A stretch of 64,000 nt of DNA, taken from the NCBI GenBank assembly GCA_023387985.1, contig JAEWHC010000009.1:558001-622000 (forward strand), in the 5' to 3' direction. The notes under the pieces were generated by a model. The model made no database searches, had not been told where the DNA came from, and saw nothing but the letters and a program-made list of their open reading frames with translations. Made by a program: the position numbers and the translations under genes. Origin of the DNA: Bacteroidota bacterium (GTDB lineage: Bacteria > Bacteroidota > Bacteroidia > Chitinophagales > Chitinophagaceae). Of this stretch, positions 53,461 through 62,676 are shown piece after piece; the stretch's first letter is position 1; each line of letters begins with the position of its first letter.

Positions 53461-55317
53461 ATGAGTGCAAATACTGCTCAGCCCACCATTTTAAAAGATG
53501 TGGTTATCAAATTTGCGGGAGATAGTGGCGATGGTATGCAATTGACGGGCAGCCAGTTCACAGACAATTCCGCTCTGCTCGGCCTCGATTTAGCTACCTT
53601 CCCCGACTTTCCGGCTGAAATTCGTGCGCCCATCGGAACCGTTCCGGGCGTTTCAGGTTTTCAGCTTCGTTTTAGCAGCAATGCTGTCTATACGCCGGGT
53701 GATGCCTGCGATGTGCTCGTGGCCATGAATGCCGCCGCGCTAAAGGTTAACCTTTCGCAGGTAAAAAAAGGCGGTATCGTTATCGTAAACACCGATGGCT
53801 TCGACCAAAAAAACCTCAGGCTTGCCCATTATGCCGATGGGGCTAATCCGTTGGAAGACGGCACCCTCGAAGGTTATGAAGTAATCCGGATGGACGTGAC
53901 CCGCATGACCCGCGAGGCGCTTTCTGAATTTACCATGGGAGCAAGGGATAAGGATCGTGCAAAAAACATGTTTGTGCTGGGTTTCCTCTATTACATGTTT
54001 GATCGCAGCATGGAAAGTACCATTAAATTCCTGCATAAAAAATTCGGGCATAAAGACGATATCCTCAACAGCAATATCAAAGTGCTGAATGCCGGTTATA
54101 ATTATGGGGATACTACTGAAACCTTTACCAACCGGCGCTACCGTGTGGAGCCGGCTAAAATGGCTACTGGGGATTACCGCAGCGTTATGGGAAATGAGGC
54201 TCTTGCTTTGGGCCTGATTACCGGAAGTCAGAAAAGTGGCCTGCCCCTGTTTCTCGGGACTTACCCCATTACTCCGGCAAGCGATATTTTGCATGAGTTG
54301 AGCCGGCACAAGAATTTTGGTGTACGCACATTCCAGGCAGAAGATGAGATCGCAGGAATCTCCTCAGCCATCGGCGCAAGTTATGGTGGCAGCCTCGCGG
54401 TAACCACTACATCCGGCCCGGGCATGGCATTAAAGGCCGAGGCTATGGGTCTCGCGATGATGCTGGAAATCCCATTGGTGATTGTGAATATTCAGCGTGG
54501 GGGCCCAAGTACCGGCCTGCCTACCAAGACAGAACAAAGCGACCTTATGCAGGCCTACTACGGCCGTAATGGTGAAGCACCCATTCCCATTATCAGTGCC
54601 AGCACTCCATCTGATTGCTTTGAAGTGGCTTATGAAGCCTGCAAAATTGCTATTCAGCATATGACACCGGTTATTTTGCTGAGCGATGGATACATTGCCA
54701 ATGGCGCCGAACCCTGGAAATTTCCTCAATCGGCAGATATTCCGGAGATCAAAGTGGAATTTAAAAAACACCTGGATGAAGGTGAAGAAAAATTACGCCC
54801 ATACCTGCGTGATGAAAACCTGGTTCGCCCCTGGAGCGTTCCCGGAACACCGGGACTCGAGCATCGTATCGGTGGTCTCGAAAAGCAGAACATCACAGGG
54901 AATGTTAGCTATGATGCCGAAAATCACCAGACGATGGTAAAAATCCGCCAGGAAAAAATTGACAAGATCGCTGATTTTATTCCTGTACAAAGACTGGATT
55001 CCGGTCCAGAAACCGGAAAAGTGCTGATATTGGGCTGGGGCAGTACCTATGGGGCCATCAAAACCGCGGTGAGTGACCTGCTTGATGAGGGCTATACCGT
55101 TTCGCATGCTCACCTGCGTTATATGCGCCCATTCCCGCGAGGGCTTGGAGAAATTTTGAAAAATTTTGAAACCATTCTGGTTCCTGAAATCAATAATGGT
55201 CAGTTGGTGAGGATCATCCGCGATAAATTCCTGGTGGATGCAAAACCTTATAATAAGATTAAAGGGACGCCAATTACAAAAACGGAGATCATTGAAGAAG
55301 TGAAAAAGTATTTATAG
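53461..55317 (+). CDS. korA: 2-Oxoacid:ferredoxin oxidoreductase, gamma-alpha fused subunit (KorA-like)
   Basis: Part of the enzyme that oxidatively decarboxylates a 2-oxoacid, typically 2-oxoglutarate, to acyl-CoA with reduced ferredoxin. Residues 1-200 are the gamma domain (IKFAGDSGDGMQLTGSQFTD). Residues 235-618 are the alpha domain (GTYPITPASDILHELSRHKN, FQAEDEIAGISSAIGASYGG, TTSGPGMALKAEAMGLAMM) and the C-terminal swivelling domain (VLILGWGSTYGAI, HAHLRYMRPFP). The TPP-binding beta subunit normally follows directly, but here a terminator and a minus-strand gene follow, so korB must be elsewhere. Confidence 0.9.
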   Translation: MSANTAQPTILKDVVIKFAGDSGDGMQLTGSQFTDNSALLGLDLATFPDFPAEIRAPIGTVPGVSGFQLRFSSNAVYTPGDACDVLVAMNAAALKVNLSQVKKGGIVIVNTDGFDQKNLRLAHYADGANPLEDGTLEGYEVIRMDVTRMTREALSEFTMGARDKDRAKNMFVLGFLYYMFDRSMESTIKFLHKKFGHKDDILNSNIKVLNAGYNYGDTTETFTNRRYRVEPAKMATGDYRSVMGNEALALGLITGSQKSGLPLFLGTYPITPASDILHELSRHKNFGVRTFQAEDEIAGISSAIGASYGGSLAVTTTSGPGMALKAEAMGLAMMLEIPLVIVNIQRGGPSTGLPTKTEQSDLMQAYYGRNGEAPIPIISASTPSDCFEVAYEACKIAIQHMTPVILLSDGYIANGAEPWKFPQSADIPEIKVEFKKHLDEGEEKLRPYLRDENLVRPWSVPGTPGLEHRIGGLEKQNITGNVSYDAENHQTMVKIRQEKIDKIADFIPVQRLDSGPETGKVLILGWGSTYGAIKTAVSDLLDEGYTVSHAHLRYMRPFPRGLGEILKNFETILVPEINNGQLVRIIRDKFLVDAKPYNKIKGTPITKTEIIEEVKKYL

Positions 55318-55363
55318 GATAGAGAGAAAAGGTTAGATCTATTCTCCGTTAAAGGAGAAAAAG

Positions 55364-55394
55364 AAAGAGGCTTTCTGTTTAGTTAGCCTCTTTT
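55364..55394 (+). terminator. Rho-independent terminator after korA
   Basis: A 9-bp perfect stem (55364-55372 with 55385-55393) and a 12-base loop, then T4. It begins 46 bases after the korA stop. Confidence 0.8.
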
Positions 55395-55407
55395 AGTTTA
55401 TTATGAA

Positions 55408-55438
55408 CAAAAAAGCTGCCCCGGATGAGGCAGCTTTT
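55408..55438 (-). terminator. Rho-independent terminator after the DUF4382 gene
   Basis: A 10-bp stem (55411-55420 with 55429-55438) with an 8-base loop. On the minus strand a run of six T follows the GGCAGC arm. It begins 31 bases after the minus-strand stop at 55470. Confidence 0.85.
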
Positions 55439-55469
55439 GTTTACTAAATGAATGTAGTTTGCATTTGTA

Positions 55470-56315
55470 TCATCGGTGCTGAAGCGTGGTGGTGGTTATG
55501 GAAGTTATCTTTCCATTCTCCACAACAATACCAGGCATAGTCACCGGAATGAACAAGGTACTGTCACTTGGAGCAAAACGAAGTGTGTAATTGCTTCCAG
55601 CTTCAACATTGGCGAACTTAAAGAATCCAAGACCCAGTGTAGAACCTGCTACCTCCGGAATTGCCGTAGCCAGGGTATCAGCATTTTTTACAAGGTACAC
55701 TGTAGCACCCGCCTCAGCCGGTAAAACGATACCGCTGATGGAGCCGAAATCGGCATTCTCTACAAATGCCCTGATCACGGGTTTCAGGTTGTATTTTCCA
55801 CTTCCTGTAGCAACCACAGATTTTCCGGCATCAAAATCCAGCCATATCCGGTAGATGTTTCCCGGCTCAAGCGTTTGATGAAAATTGATTTTCAGTCCGC
55901 TTTGCTGAGCAGATGGGGTGGTGAGGTCGTGCTCAACACCGTCCACAACCACTTTGTTTCCGGTTTCTTCAAGTACCAGGCGTAATTGGGAAATGTCTCC
56001 AGCAGGCAATGCCAAGGGTTCACCCATATAGGTGAATTTCCCGTTGCGGAGTTCAAGCAAATTCACGTTCCTATCAAAACCCGGGCGCAAAGGATAAGAA
56101 ACCCAGGTACCATTTGAAGAACCACCCGGCTCTGCCTGCCCGACATTTATAAGGACTTCTTTGATATTTACATAAACCGCATCATAGTCACCCGGACCAT
56201 CTGTAAGAACAAATTGAATTTGTGCATTGCCGTTACCCCCATTGTCATCTGATTTTGAACAGGATGCAAGGGTAAATATGAGTATAGCCCCAATCAGTGA
56301 GAATAGTCGTGTCAT
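55470..56315 (-). CDS. DUF4382-domain lipoprotein
   Basis: A 281-residue lipoprotein (MTRLFSLIGAILIFTLASC). The DUF4382 domain covers about residues 30-185: IQFVLTDGPGDYDAVYVNIKEVLIN, LLELRNGKFTYMGEP, ISQLRLVLEETGNKVVVDG. The C-terminal 90 residues (GSISGIVLPAEAGATVYLV, FKFANVEAGSNYTLRFAP) look like a carboxypeptidase-regulatory-like beta-sandwich. Function unknown; predicted on the cell surface or in the periplasm. It stands alone between korA and the CCA gene. Confidence 0.85.
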   Translation of the reverse strand: MTRLFSLIGAILIFTLASCSKSDDNGGNGNAQIQFVLTDGPGDYDAVYVNIKEVLINVGQAEPGGSSNGTWVSYPLRPGFDRNVNLLELRNGKFTYMGEPLALPAGDISQLRLVLEETGNKVVVDGVEHDLTTPSAQQSGLKINFHQTLEPGNIYRIWLDFDAGKSVVATGSGKYNLKPVIRAFVENADFGSISGIVLPAEAGATVYLVKNADTLATAIPEVAGSTLGLGFFKFANVEAGSNYTLRFAPSDSTLFIPVTMPGIVVENGKITSITTTTLQHR

Positions 56316-56543
56316 AAAATTCTTTGTTTAAATCTTGAAAAAATTGCTGCAGGTGACCTTTAAAAAAACAAACTACATGCCTGAAATGCTTAAGATTTCT
56401 TAAAGAACATGCATTGGACGAATTCTGTTGGTTAAAGTTTATTGAGGCCTTAAAAATAGTCTTTGGTTTCGCGCCATACGGTGCTGCCTAAAAATCTTTA
56501 AGCATACGGTTATGGCAACGGGCAATTTGAAAAATCGCGGAGG

Positions 56544-57965
56544 TTAATTTTCCGGGAGAGTAAGCCCCATTTCCAGTCCGGTTTTTACCATCAGTTCATA
56601 GGCAGCCTCAAAAGTATTTGCAATCACTCCGTCCAGTATTGCTTCACGGATTGCCGCTTTGATATCGCCGACTTTTTGGCCGGGTGCAAGACCGAAAGTT
56701 TCCATAATGAGGTTCCCATCAACAGGAGGTTGCCAATTGCGGATCCTGTCATTTTTATCCACCTCAGCGGAGCGTGTGCGCACCAGTTCAAAGTTTTCCA
56801 GGAAACGCTTAACCTTATATTTATTTTTACTGGTGATGTCTGCTTCACAAAGGGTCATGAGGTCGTCAAAATCTTCACCCGCGTCAAAGAGCAAACGACG
56901 GACGGCACTATCGGAAATATTTTCCTTGGTGAGCGCAATGGGCCGCAAATGGAGTTCAACCAGTTTACGTACATATTTCATTTTCTCATGTAGCGGAAGT
57001 TTCAATTGCGCGAATATTTTGGGAACCATTTTGCCGCCAACAACTTCATGGCCGTGAAAAGTCCATCCATGGCCTTCTTCAAACCTTTTTGTGGCCGGCT
57101 TGGCGATATCGTGAAGTATGGCGGCCCACCGTAACCAAAGATCCCGTGTATTGTGGCTGATGTTGTCAAGCACCTGGAGCGTGTGGTAAAAATTGTCTTT
57201 ATGTCCTTTTCCGTCAACATATTCCGCCCCCGCAAGGGCAACCATTTGCGGAAAAAACACCTCCAGTAAACCAGAGCGGTATAACAAGTCAAACCCGATC
57301 GAAGGTTTTGGTGACATTACAATTTTGTTCAGTTCATCGGTGATCCTTTCCTGCGAAACAATCTTCAGCCGGTGCGCATTTGGTTTTATGGCATTCCAGG
57401 TTTTATCCTCTATCTGAAAATTGAGCTGGGTTGCAAAACGGATGGCGCGCATCATGCGCAGGGGGTCGTCACTGAAAGTTATTTCGGGATCGAGCGGGGT
57501 AACGATACGCTTCGCGGAAAGATCGTGCATGCCATTGAATGGATCAACCAGGGTGCCAAAATCTTTTTTGTTCAGGCTGATGGCCATGGCATTGATTGTA
57601 AAATCGCGGCGAAGCTGATCGTCTTCAATGGTTCCGGGAACAACAGCAGGTTTGCGGCTGCCGGGCGAATAGCTTTCTTTGCGGGCACCTACAAATTCAA
57701 TATCGAAACCTCCGGCATTGATCTGCGCGGTTCCAAAAGTTTTAAAGTAATTTACTTTCGGAGGCGGTGTAAAAAGCCGGGCCACCTGGTTTGCAAGGGC
57801 AATGGCATCGCCCGTTGAAACTATGTCCACATCTTTGGTTGGCCGCATCAACACCTTATCCCGCACAAAACCGCCGATCAGCCAGGCTTTCTGCCTGAGC
57901 TTCGGCAGATTATCCGAAATTTTCCGGAAAAGGTCCTCTTCATCCGTGCGCATCCATACTTGCAT
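56544..57965 (-). CDS. CCA tRNA nucleotidyltransferase with HD domain
   Basis: Adds CCA to tRNA 3' ends, or repairs them, in the cytosol. At 473 residues it has the domains of the class II enzyme. Head: WLIGGFVRDKVLMRPTKDVDIVSTGD with the catalytic DxD. Neck: RRDFTINAMAISL and DDPLRMMRAIRFATQLNF. The HD-domain part is KDNFYHTLQVLDNIS, LRWAAILHDIAKPATK and FHGHEVVGGKM. The tRNA-Arg gene in this window lacks an encoded CCA, in line with this enzyme being essential here. The HD domain may add phosphohydrolase activity. Confidence 0.92.
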   Translation of the reverse strand: MQVWMRTDEEDLFRKISDNLPKLRQKAWLIGGFVRDKVLMRPTKDVDIVSTGDAIALANQVARLFTPPPKVNYFKTFGTAQINAGGFDIEFVGARKESYSPGSRKPAVVPGTIEDDQLRRDFTINAMAISLNKKDFGTLVDPFNGMHDLSAKRIVTPLDPEITFSDDPLRMMRAIRFATQLNFQIEDKTWNAIKPNAHRLKIVSQERITDELNKIVMSPKPSIGFDLLYRSGLLEVFFPQMVALAGAEYVDGKGHKDNFYHTLQVLDNISHNTRDLWLRWAAILHDIAKPATKRFEEGHGWTFHGHEVVGGKMVPKIFAQLKLPLHEKMKYVRKLVELHLRPIALTKENISDSAVRRLLFDAGEDFDDLMTLCEADITSKNKYKVKRFLENFELVRTRSAEVDKNDRIRNWQPPVDGNLIMETFGLAPGQKVGDIKAAIREAILDGVIANTFEAAYELMVKTGLEMGLTLPEN

Positions 57966-58257
57966 GGGTGCAAAAGTAAAGGGTTTCCGGAATCCCCGGA
58001 TTTGACTTTGTTAATGGAAAGACCAGGAATGGACGTTTCGGATTTTCCCGCTTCTCATAGCAAAATGCTCCTGCTGAGAAAAAAGGAGGAACGTTCATTT
58101 TTTTGTTTATAAATCATTTGCTGAGAATTCTTGATTACTCGAACCATGCAGTCAAACGATTATTTGGTCCGGAGCTCGCTATATCGGTTTAATGGTATAG
58201 TTTTTGACAACATATGAAAATGTAACCTCTATTGACAAACTCAAAAAATTAATCAAC

Positions 58258-58554
58258 ATGGAAAAGCAGGAATTTGAATTCAGAATGGATGATCAGGAAA
58301 TTACAGGTGATGAATTAAACATGCAGATGAGTGCAAACAATGCCACAGACGGTGGGATGGACGGAGATGGTGGAGACGAAGGAACTGATGCGGACGGCGA
58401 TGGTTCCGATTCGGATGGAGATGGCAGCGATGGTTCAACGACCGATGCTGACGGCGATGGCAGTGATGGCGATGGCACAAATGGTGACAGCACCTCAGGC
58501 GATGGCGCAGACGGCGATGCTTCCAATATGGATGACGCTGGTTCTCGCAGTTAG
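58258..58554 (+). CDS. Asp/Gly/Ser-rich small protein, candidate modified-peptide precursor
   Basis: A 98-residue acidic protein. The first 32 residues (MEKQEFEFRMDDQEITGDEL...) have normal composition and could be a leader. From about residue 33 it is nearly all Asp, Gly, Ser, Thr and Ala in repeats such as DGDGSDGDG and DADGDGSD. No signal peptide is visible. Start: the ATG at 58258 is preferred to a TTG at 58204. A strong terminator separates it from a JmjC-type oxygenase gene 68 bases downstream, an arrangement that would give excess precursor over enzyme. The modified-peptide idea is inference; it could also be a calcium-binding linker-like protein. Confidence 0.62.
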   Translation: MEKQEFEFRMDDQEITGDELNMQMSANNATDGGMDGDGGDEGTDADGDGSDSDGDGSDGSTTDADGDGSDGDGTNGDSTSGDGADGDASNMDDAGSRS

Positions 58555-58575
58555 TAAATCCCAAAACCTATTATT

Positions 58576-58608
58576 GACTGTGGGTGTAGCACCCGCAGTC
58601 TTTTTTTT
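58576..58608 (+). terminator. Rho-independent terminator after the Asp/Gly-rich gene
   Basis: An 11-bp stem with one G-T pair (58576-58586 with 58590-58600), a 3-base loop and a run of eight T. It lies 21 bases after the stop and 14 bases before the JmjC ATG, so it may attenuate rather than isolate the downstream genes. Confidence 0.92.
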
Positions 58609-58622
58609 AATAGATTGCATCT

Positions 58623-59804
58623 ATGAATTCATTTGAACACATTCTTTCCCCGGTTTCCCCGGCCGGTTTTCTGCATGAACATTTTGAAAAAAATTACCTG
58701 CACATTCCAAGAAACAATTCAGAGTGGTATTCCGGCATTCTCACTGCTGAAGAGATCTCAGCCTTCCTGGATCGCCAGGATGTTTTTTATCCCTCACTAC
58801 GCATCGTAAAGAATGGAAAAGAAATCCCAAACGGAGACTATACCCTGAAGGCAACGCCAATCGGCCATCACCGCAAAGATGGAATCATCAATACGGATAA
58901 GGCCTTTGCCCTGTTCAACGATGGGGCCACATTCGTGATTCAGGCGGGACAACGGTATTTCAACAACCTGTCACTCTTCTGTCATCATTTATCGATGTTT
59001 TTTCAGGCGCCGGTCCAGGCCAATCTCTACATTACACCCCACAGGTCGGTGGGATTTAATCCACATTGGGATACCCATGAAGTAATGGTTTTGCAAATTG
59101 CCGGAACAAAAACCTGGCATTTGTATGGCTTTGGAAAAGAATTGCCTGTAAAGAGTCAACCCTCGTCCGTAAAAGAACTGAATACGGAAAACAGGAATAC
59201 GCTCCAGCTTTCACCTGGCGATTTGTTATACCTGCCAAGGGGCTATGTGCACGACGCTGTTGCCGATGATGGCATTTCCGCCCACATCACCATTGGTATT
59301 TTAAATTACACCTGGCTCAATTTGTTCCAGAATGCTTTTGGCCAACTTGCAGATCAAAAAGAATTCCGGGAATCTATTCCGTTTTGGGAAAAAGGTGTTT
59401 CAGAGAAACTGGAACAGAAAATAGAGATGTTTGCAGAGCGCCTGAGGGAAATTGATTTTGCAAAAGAGATGATGGGTTTGAGTGCGGCCTACAAACGCAT
59501 ACAACCCATGCCTGTGCGCCATTATTTTCAAAGTTTGCTTCGTCTCAATCATCTTCATAAACATTCAATCCTTTCAGTAAACAAAGGCTTGTTCATACAG
59601 GAAGGCCGGGAAAATGGTCATATCATGTTGATACTTCCCGGCAAAAAAGTGGAAATGCCTGAAGGTGCCGTTGAAGCGTGGAAATTTATGCAGTCCAAAG
59701 ATCAGTTTACCTTTGATGAAATTCCATTGGACGACGATGAAGAGCCGAAAGCGATATTTATTCAAAAACTTATAAAAGAAGGTATCCTGTTCCTCGTTGA
59801 ATAG
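58623..59804 (+). CDS. JmjC/cupin-type 2-oxoglutarate-dependent oxygenase
   Basis: A 393-residue iron(II)/2-oxoglutarate oxygenase of the ribosomal-oxygenase-like (YcfD/NO66) JmjC group, which hydroxylates protein side chains. Iron ligands are H148 and D150 in GFNPHWDTHEV and H210 in LPRGYVHDAVADDG. KTWHLYGFG and LSPGDLLYLPRG are family blocks. The C-terminal 150 residues are helical and winged-helix-like (AFGQLADQKEFRE, FTFDEIPLDDDEEP). In E. coli the homologue acts on ribosomal protein L16; here the position next to an Asp-rich small protein suggests that as substrate, which is inference. Confidence 0.85.
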   Translation: MNSFEHILSPVSPAGFLHEHFEKNYLHIPRNNSEWYSGILTAEEISAFLDRQDVFYPSLRIVKNGKEIPNGDYTLKATPIGHHRKDGIINTDKAFALFNDGATFVIQAGQRYFNNLSLFCHHLSMFFQAPVQANLYITPHRSVGFNPHWDTHEVMVLQIAGTKTWHLYGFGKELPVKSQPSSVKELNTENRNTLQLSPGDLLYLPRGYVHDAVADDGISAHITIGILNYTWLNLFQNAFGQLADQKEFRESIPFWEKGVSEKLEQKIEMFAERLREIDFAKEMMGLSAAYKRIQPMPVRHYFQSLLRLNHLHKHSILSVNKGLFIQEGRENGHIMLILPGKKVEMPEGAVEAWKFMQSKDQFTFDEIPLDDDEEPKAIFIQKLIKEGILFLVE

Positions 59805-59820
59805 CGCAGGAAAATCAAAC

Positions 59821-60717
59821 GTGTCAGATCAAGATCAAAAAACCAAAGACATTCAGCAAAAAACTTTCTTTTGCAGTCTGGCCTCAACAGATTCAGGAGA
59901 ATTATTGCAGGCGACTGCGGCGAATTACAAATGTTATGTATTGCTGGAGTATACGGGTCCTTTTCCTGAAAAACCCACTCAGGCCGCCCATGATTCCGGG
60001 CTTTTGCAACGTCTTGACCAATATGCGAAGCAGCAAAAAGGAAAATTGTTGCTGATTCGTAATGAACAAAGCCGTGCGGATCATATACGCATCGTTTTGG
60101 TGGATTGCCAAAAAGAGCGGTATTCAGTACAAATGCTGTTCATCAATGAGCTTCCCCATTTTGATCCCAAAATTTTCGAATCAAAAGAAATCCGTTGGCA
60201 AACCCGTCCATTCGTTGCGGTGTGCACCAACGGAAATAAGGATAAATGCTGTGCGAAGTTTGGCTTTCCCATTTACCGGAAATTCCTGGAAGCCGGAGGT
60301 TGTGAAACATGGCAATGTTCGCATATCGGGGGTGACCGGTTCGCGGCCAATGCGGTTGTTTTTCCTTATGGCCTATATTATGGCCGTTTGCAGGTGGCGG
60401 ATGTTGAACCGGTTTTGGCGTGCATTACAAAACGCACCATTCATGCGCCCAATTTGCGTGGACTTTCCCGTCTTTCTTTTTTCCACCAGGCGGTGGATTG
60501 CCATTTACGCAACAAGTTGGATCGCTACGATCTGGCTTTCCGCTTTGAAATAACCATTGAGGGCAATATGGATGATCTTTGGTTTGTGCGTGGCAAACTG
60601 GATAATGGCGACCATTTTTCGGTAACCCTTAGAAAGTGCATTGTCGATTACCCGGCCTTACTGACCTGCACTTCCCATAAAAAAGAAAAGACAGTAAAAT
60701 GGGAAGTGGTTGCTTAG
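59821..60717 (+). CDS. Sucrase/ferredoxin-like (thioredoxin-like 2Fe-2S) protein
   Basis: A 298-residue protein matching the Suc_Fer-like family. The N-terminal FFCSLASTDSGELLQATAA and the block VCTNGNKDKCCAKFGFPIY are followed by TWQCSHIGGDRFAANAVVFPYG, the Cys/His pattern that could bind a 2Fe-2S cluster. Homologues in fungi (Apd1) are cluster proteins linked to redox drug sensitivity. The start is taken as GTG at 59821; a TTG at 59797 overlaps the previous gene. It lies 16 bases behind the oxygenase gene, so it could reduce it. That pairing is inference. Confidence 0.8.
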   Translation: MSDQDQKTKDIQQKTFFCSLASTDSGELLQATAANYKCYVLLEYTGPFPEKPTQAAHDSGLLQRLDQYAKQQKGKLLLIRNEQSRADHIRIVLVDCQKERYSVQMLFINELPHFDPKIFESKEIRWQTRPFVAVCTNGNKDKCCAKFGFPIYRKFLEAGGCETWQCSHIGGDRFAANAVVFPYGLYYGRLQVADVEPVLACITKRTIHAPNLRGLSRLSFFHQAVDCHLRNKLDRYDLAFRFEITIEGNMDDLWFVRGKLDNGDHFSVTLRKCIVDYPALLTCTSHKKEKTVKWEVVA

Positions 60718-60958
60718 GTGGTCTTCCACTTCCCGGTATGCGCTGAAAAATTTGTCTGCATTTGCTTTGCTCCATTCTACTTGCCCTGGTCTCCATGTGA
60801 TGGCTCAACGTACAGCCTGCCAGTTGATTGGATGACCATAATGCCGGAATAATTTTTGGGGCCCGATCAAATGGAATATCCCCGTTCTGCAGTTCTTATT
60901 CAACTGGCACGGGATTTGAATTTGCTGAAGTAGAGAAAAACACATTAAAAAAAGGGTT

Positions 60959-61591
60959 ATGCATCGCATTGTAATGTATTTAATGATAATTACCGTATTC
61001 TTCTCAAGGTGTATGGGCGGGGGGGAAGACAATGCTGAAACCGAAATGTCAGACACGGCCAGTATAGTGGCCAATATTGAAGAAGTGATCAATAAGGTGG
61101 ACAGTGCGCTTGTGGAGAAAGAAGAAAATTCCATGTCGGGCGACCCCGTGATTGATAGCATCCGTGCAGAGTATCAGCGGATACAATCCAGGAAAAATCT
61201 GAATGAAAAAATTGTAGATTATACAGCTAAACCGGGGACCGAGGCGAAAGCGGTGGGCGTCCACGGAAAATTAACCTTTCACACGGATAATAATAAAGTA
61301 GTTAAAGTGGTTGATTCAGGATCTGAAGCTCACGGCACCTGGAATGAAGAATTCTATTATAGGGATGGCAGGTTAATCTACATTTTTTTGAACAATGCAA
61401 ACGGGGACTCCACAAATCCACCAGCCAATAAATACCAGATGCGGGTTTATATTGGGCCGGACGGGCAGATCTACAAGGAAACCACAAACCGCAACAAGAC
61501 CATGGATGTGTATGAACGGAACCGCCTGCTGAAAAAAGGAAAACAAATTCACAAAGCCCGGACGGCCGCTGAAATCCTAGAGTGGTATTGA
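60959..61591 (+). CDS. Putative exported protein of unknown function
   Basis: A 210-residue protein with an N-terminal hydrophobic stretch (MHRIVMYLMIITVFFSRC) whose Cys18 could be a weak lipobox. An acidic segment follows, then from about residue 85 a compact domain (GKLTFHTDNNKVVKVVDSG, EFYYRDGRLIYIFLNNAN, MRVYIGPDGQIYKET). It ends in a charged segment with a terminal Tyr. I do not recognise a family. It stands alone, 241 bases after the sucrase/ferredoxin-like gene. Confidence 0.55.
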   Translation: MHRIVMYLMIITVFFSRCMGGGEDNAETEMSDTASIVANIEEVINKVDSALVEKEENSMSGDPVIDSIRAEYQRIQSRKNLNEKIVDYTAKPGTEAKAVGVHGKLTFHTDNNKVVKVVDSGSEAHGTWNEEFYYRDGRLIYIFLNNANGDSTNPPANKYQMRVYIGPDGQIYKETTNRNKTMDVYERNRLLKKGKQIHKARTAAEILEWY

Positions 61592-61702
61592 TTTCGATGC
61601 AGAAGGATGATTTATAAAATCCTCCAGGGTATCTTTTTCTTGTAATTAACCTATAACACGTATTGAAATAGTCGTAAATTTAGCCTTGCTAAAACTCCGG
61701 CC

Positions 61703-62659
61703 ATGAAAAGAAAGGAATTTATTCAGGCCACTGCTATTTCAAGTCTTGCTCTTACCATTCCAATGATCAGGGCCTTTGGCAGAGATTTTCCAGGCCAATA
61801 TCAATTGCCCAAAAGGGTTTTGGGCAGTACAGGTGAAAAAGTTTCGGCTATTGCCTTTGGCGGCATTATGCTTAATGACAACCCCCAGGATTTCGCCAAC
61901 GAAATCGTCGCTAAGGCCTGGGAGATGGGTGTAAATTATTATGACATCGCACCGGGCTATGGCAACGCCCAGGAAAAGCTCGGACCGGCATTAAAGCCAT
62001 ACCGCGAAAAAGCTTTCCTGGCTTGTAAAACCGGGAGAAGGGATGCTGCCGGAGCTAAGGCGGAATTGGAAGATTCTCTCAGGAAACTGGAGACCGGTTA
62101 TTTTGAATTGTACCAGTTGCACGCCATCAACAGCGTGGAGGATGTGGAAAAAGCATTTGGGGAAAAAGGCGCAATGAAAACTTTTATCCGGGCGAAGGAA
62201 GAAGGCCAGGTCAAATACCTGGGATTTTCTGCGCATTCTGTTGCCGCGGCACTGAGGGCAATGGAACTGTATCCCTTCGATACAGCTATGTTTCCAATCA
62301 ATTTCGCGGCCTGGTCTGCAGGCGATTTTGGTCCCCAAATATTTGACCTTGCTGAAAAAAAGAAAATGGGCATCATTGCGCTGAAAGCGATGGCCCTTAC
62401 ATTGAACCAGCCCCGCGATACCCCATACGACAAAAACGTTTGGTACAGGCCCATTACAAATGACAAATTGATGGACATGGCCCTGCGCTTTTCGCTGTCG
62501 AAAAATATTGCTACCGCCATCCCGCCAGGAAAAAGCACGTTATTTTTTAAAGCCCTGGAAATCATGAAAACGTATAAGCCTGTTACACCATCTGAAATAA
62601 GTCAACTGGAAGCGCTTGCTGCCCGAACTATTCCTGTTTTCTCCAACAAAAGCACCTGA
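61703..62659 (+). CDS. Aldo/keto reductase family protein
   Basis: A 318-residue NADPH-dependent reductase fold. The tetrad is visible: Asp in GVNYYDIAPGYGNAQEKL with the catalytic Tyr shortly after, Lys in AFLACKTGR, and His in LYQLHAINS. An N-terminal MKRKEFIQATAISSLALT resembles a Tat-type signal without the twin Arg (RK only), so export is doubtful. Similar Bacteroidota proteins are annotated as aldo/keto reductases with unknown substrates. It ends 17 bases before the phosphoribosyltransferase gene. Confidence 0.87.
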   Translation: MKRKEFIQATAISSLALTIPMIRAFGRDFPGQYQLPKRVLGSTGEKVSAIAFGGIMLNDNPQDFANEIVAKAWEMGVNYYDIAPGYGNAQEKLGPALKPYREKAFLACKTGRRDAAGAKAELEDSLRKLETGYFELYQLHAINSVEDVEKAFGEKGAMKTFIRAKEEGQVKYLGFSAHSVAAALRAMELYPFDTAMFPINFAAWSAGDFGPQIFDLAEKKKMGIIALKAMALTLNQPRDTPYDKNVWYRPITNDKLMDMALRFSLSKNIATAIPPGKSTLFFKALEIMKTYKPVTPSEISQLEALAARTIPVFSNKST

Positions 62660-62676
62660 AGCGGATATGATGAACT

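Noticed and set aside
58258..58554. RTX-type calcium-binding toxin fragment
   Set aside because: RTX nonapeptides (GGxGxDxUx) are not present; the repeats are simple Asp/Gly/Ser steps without the hydrophobic position.
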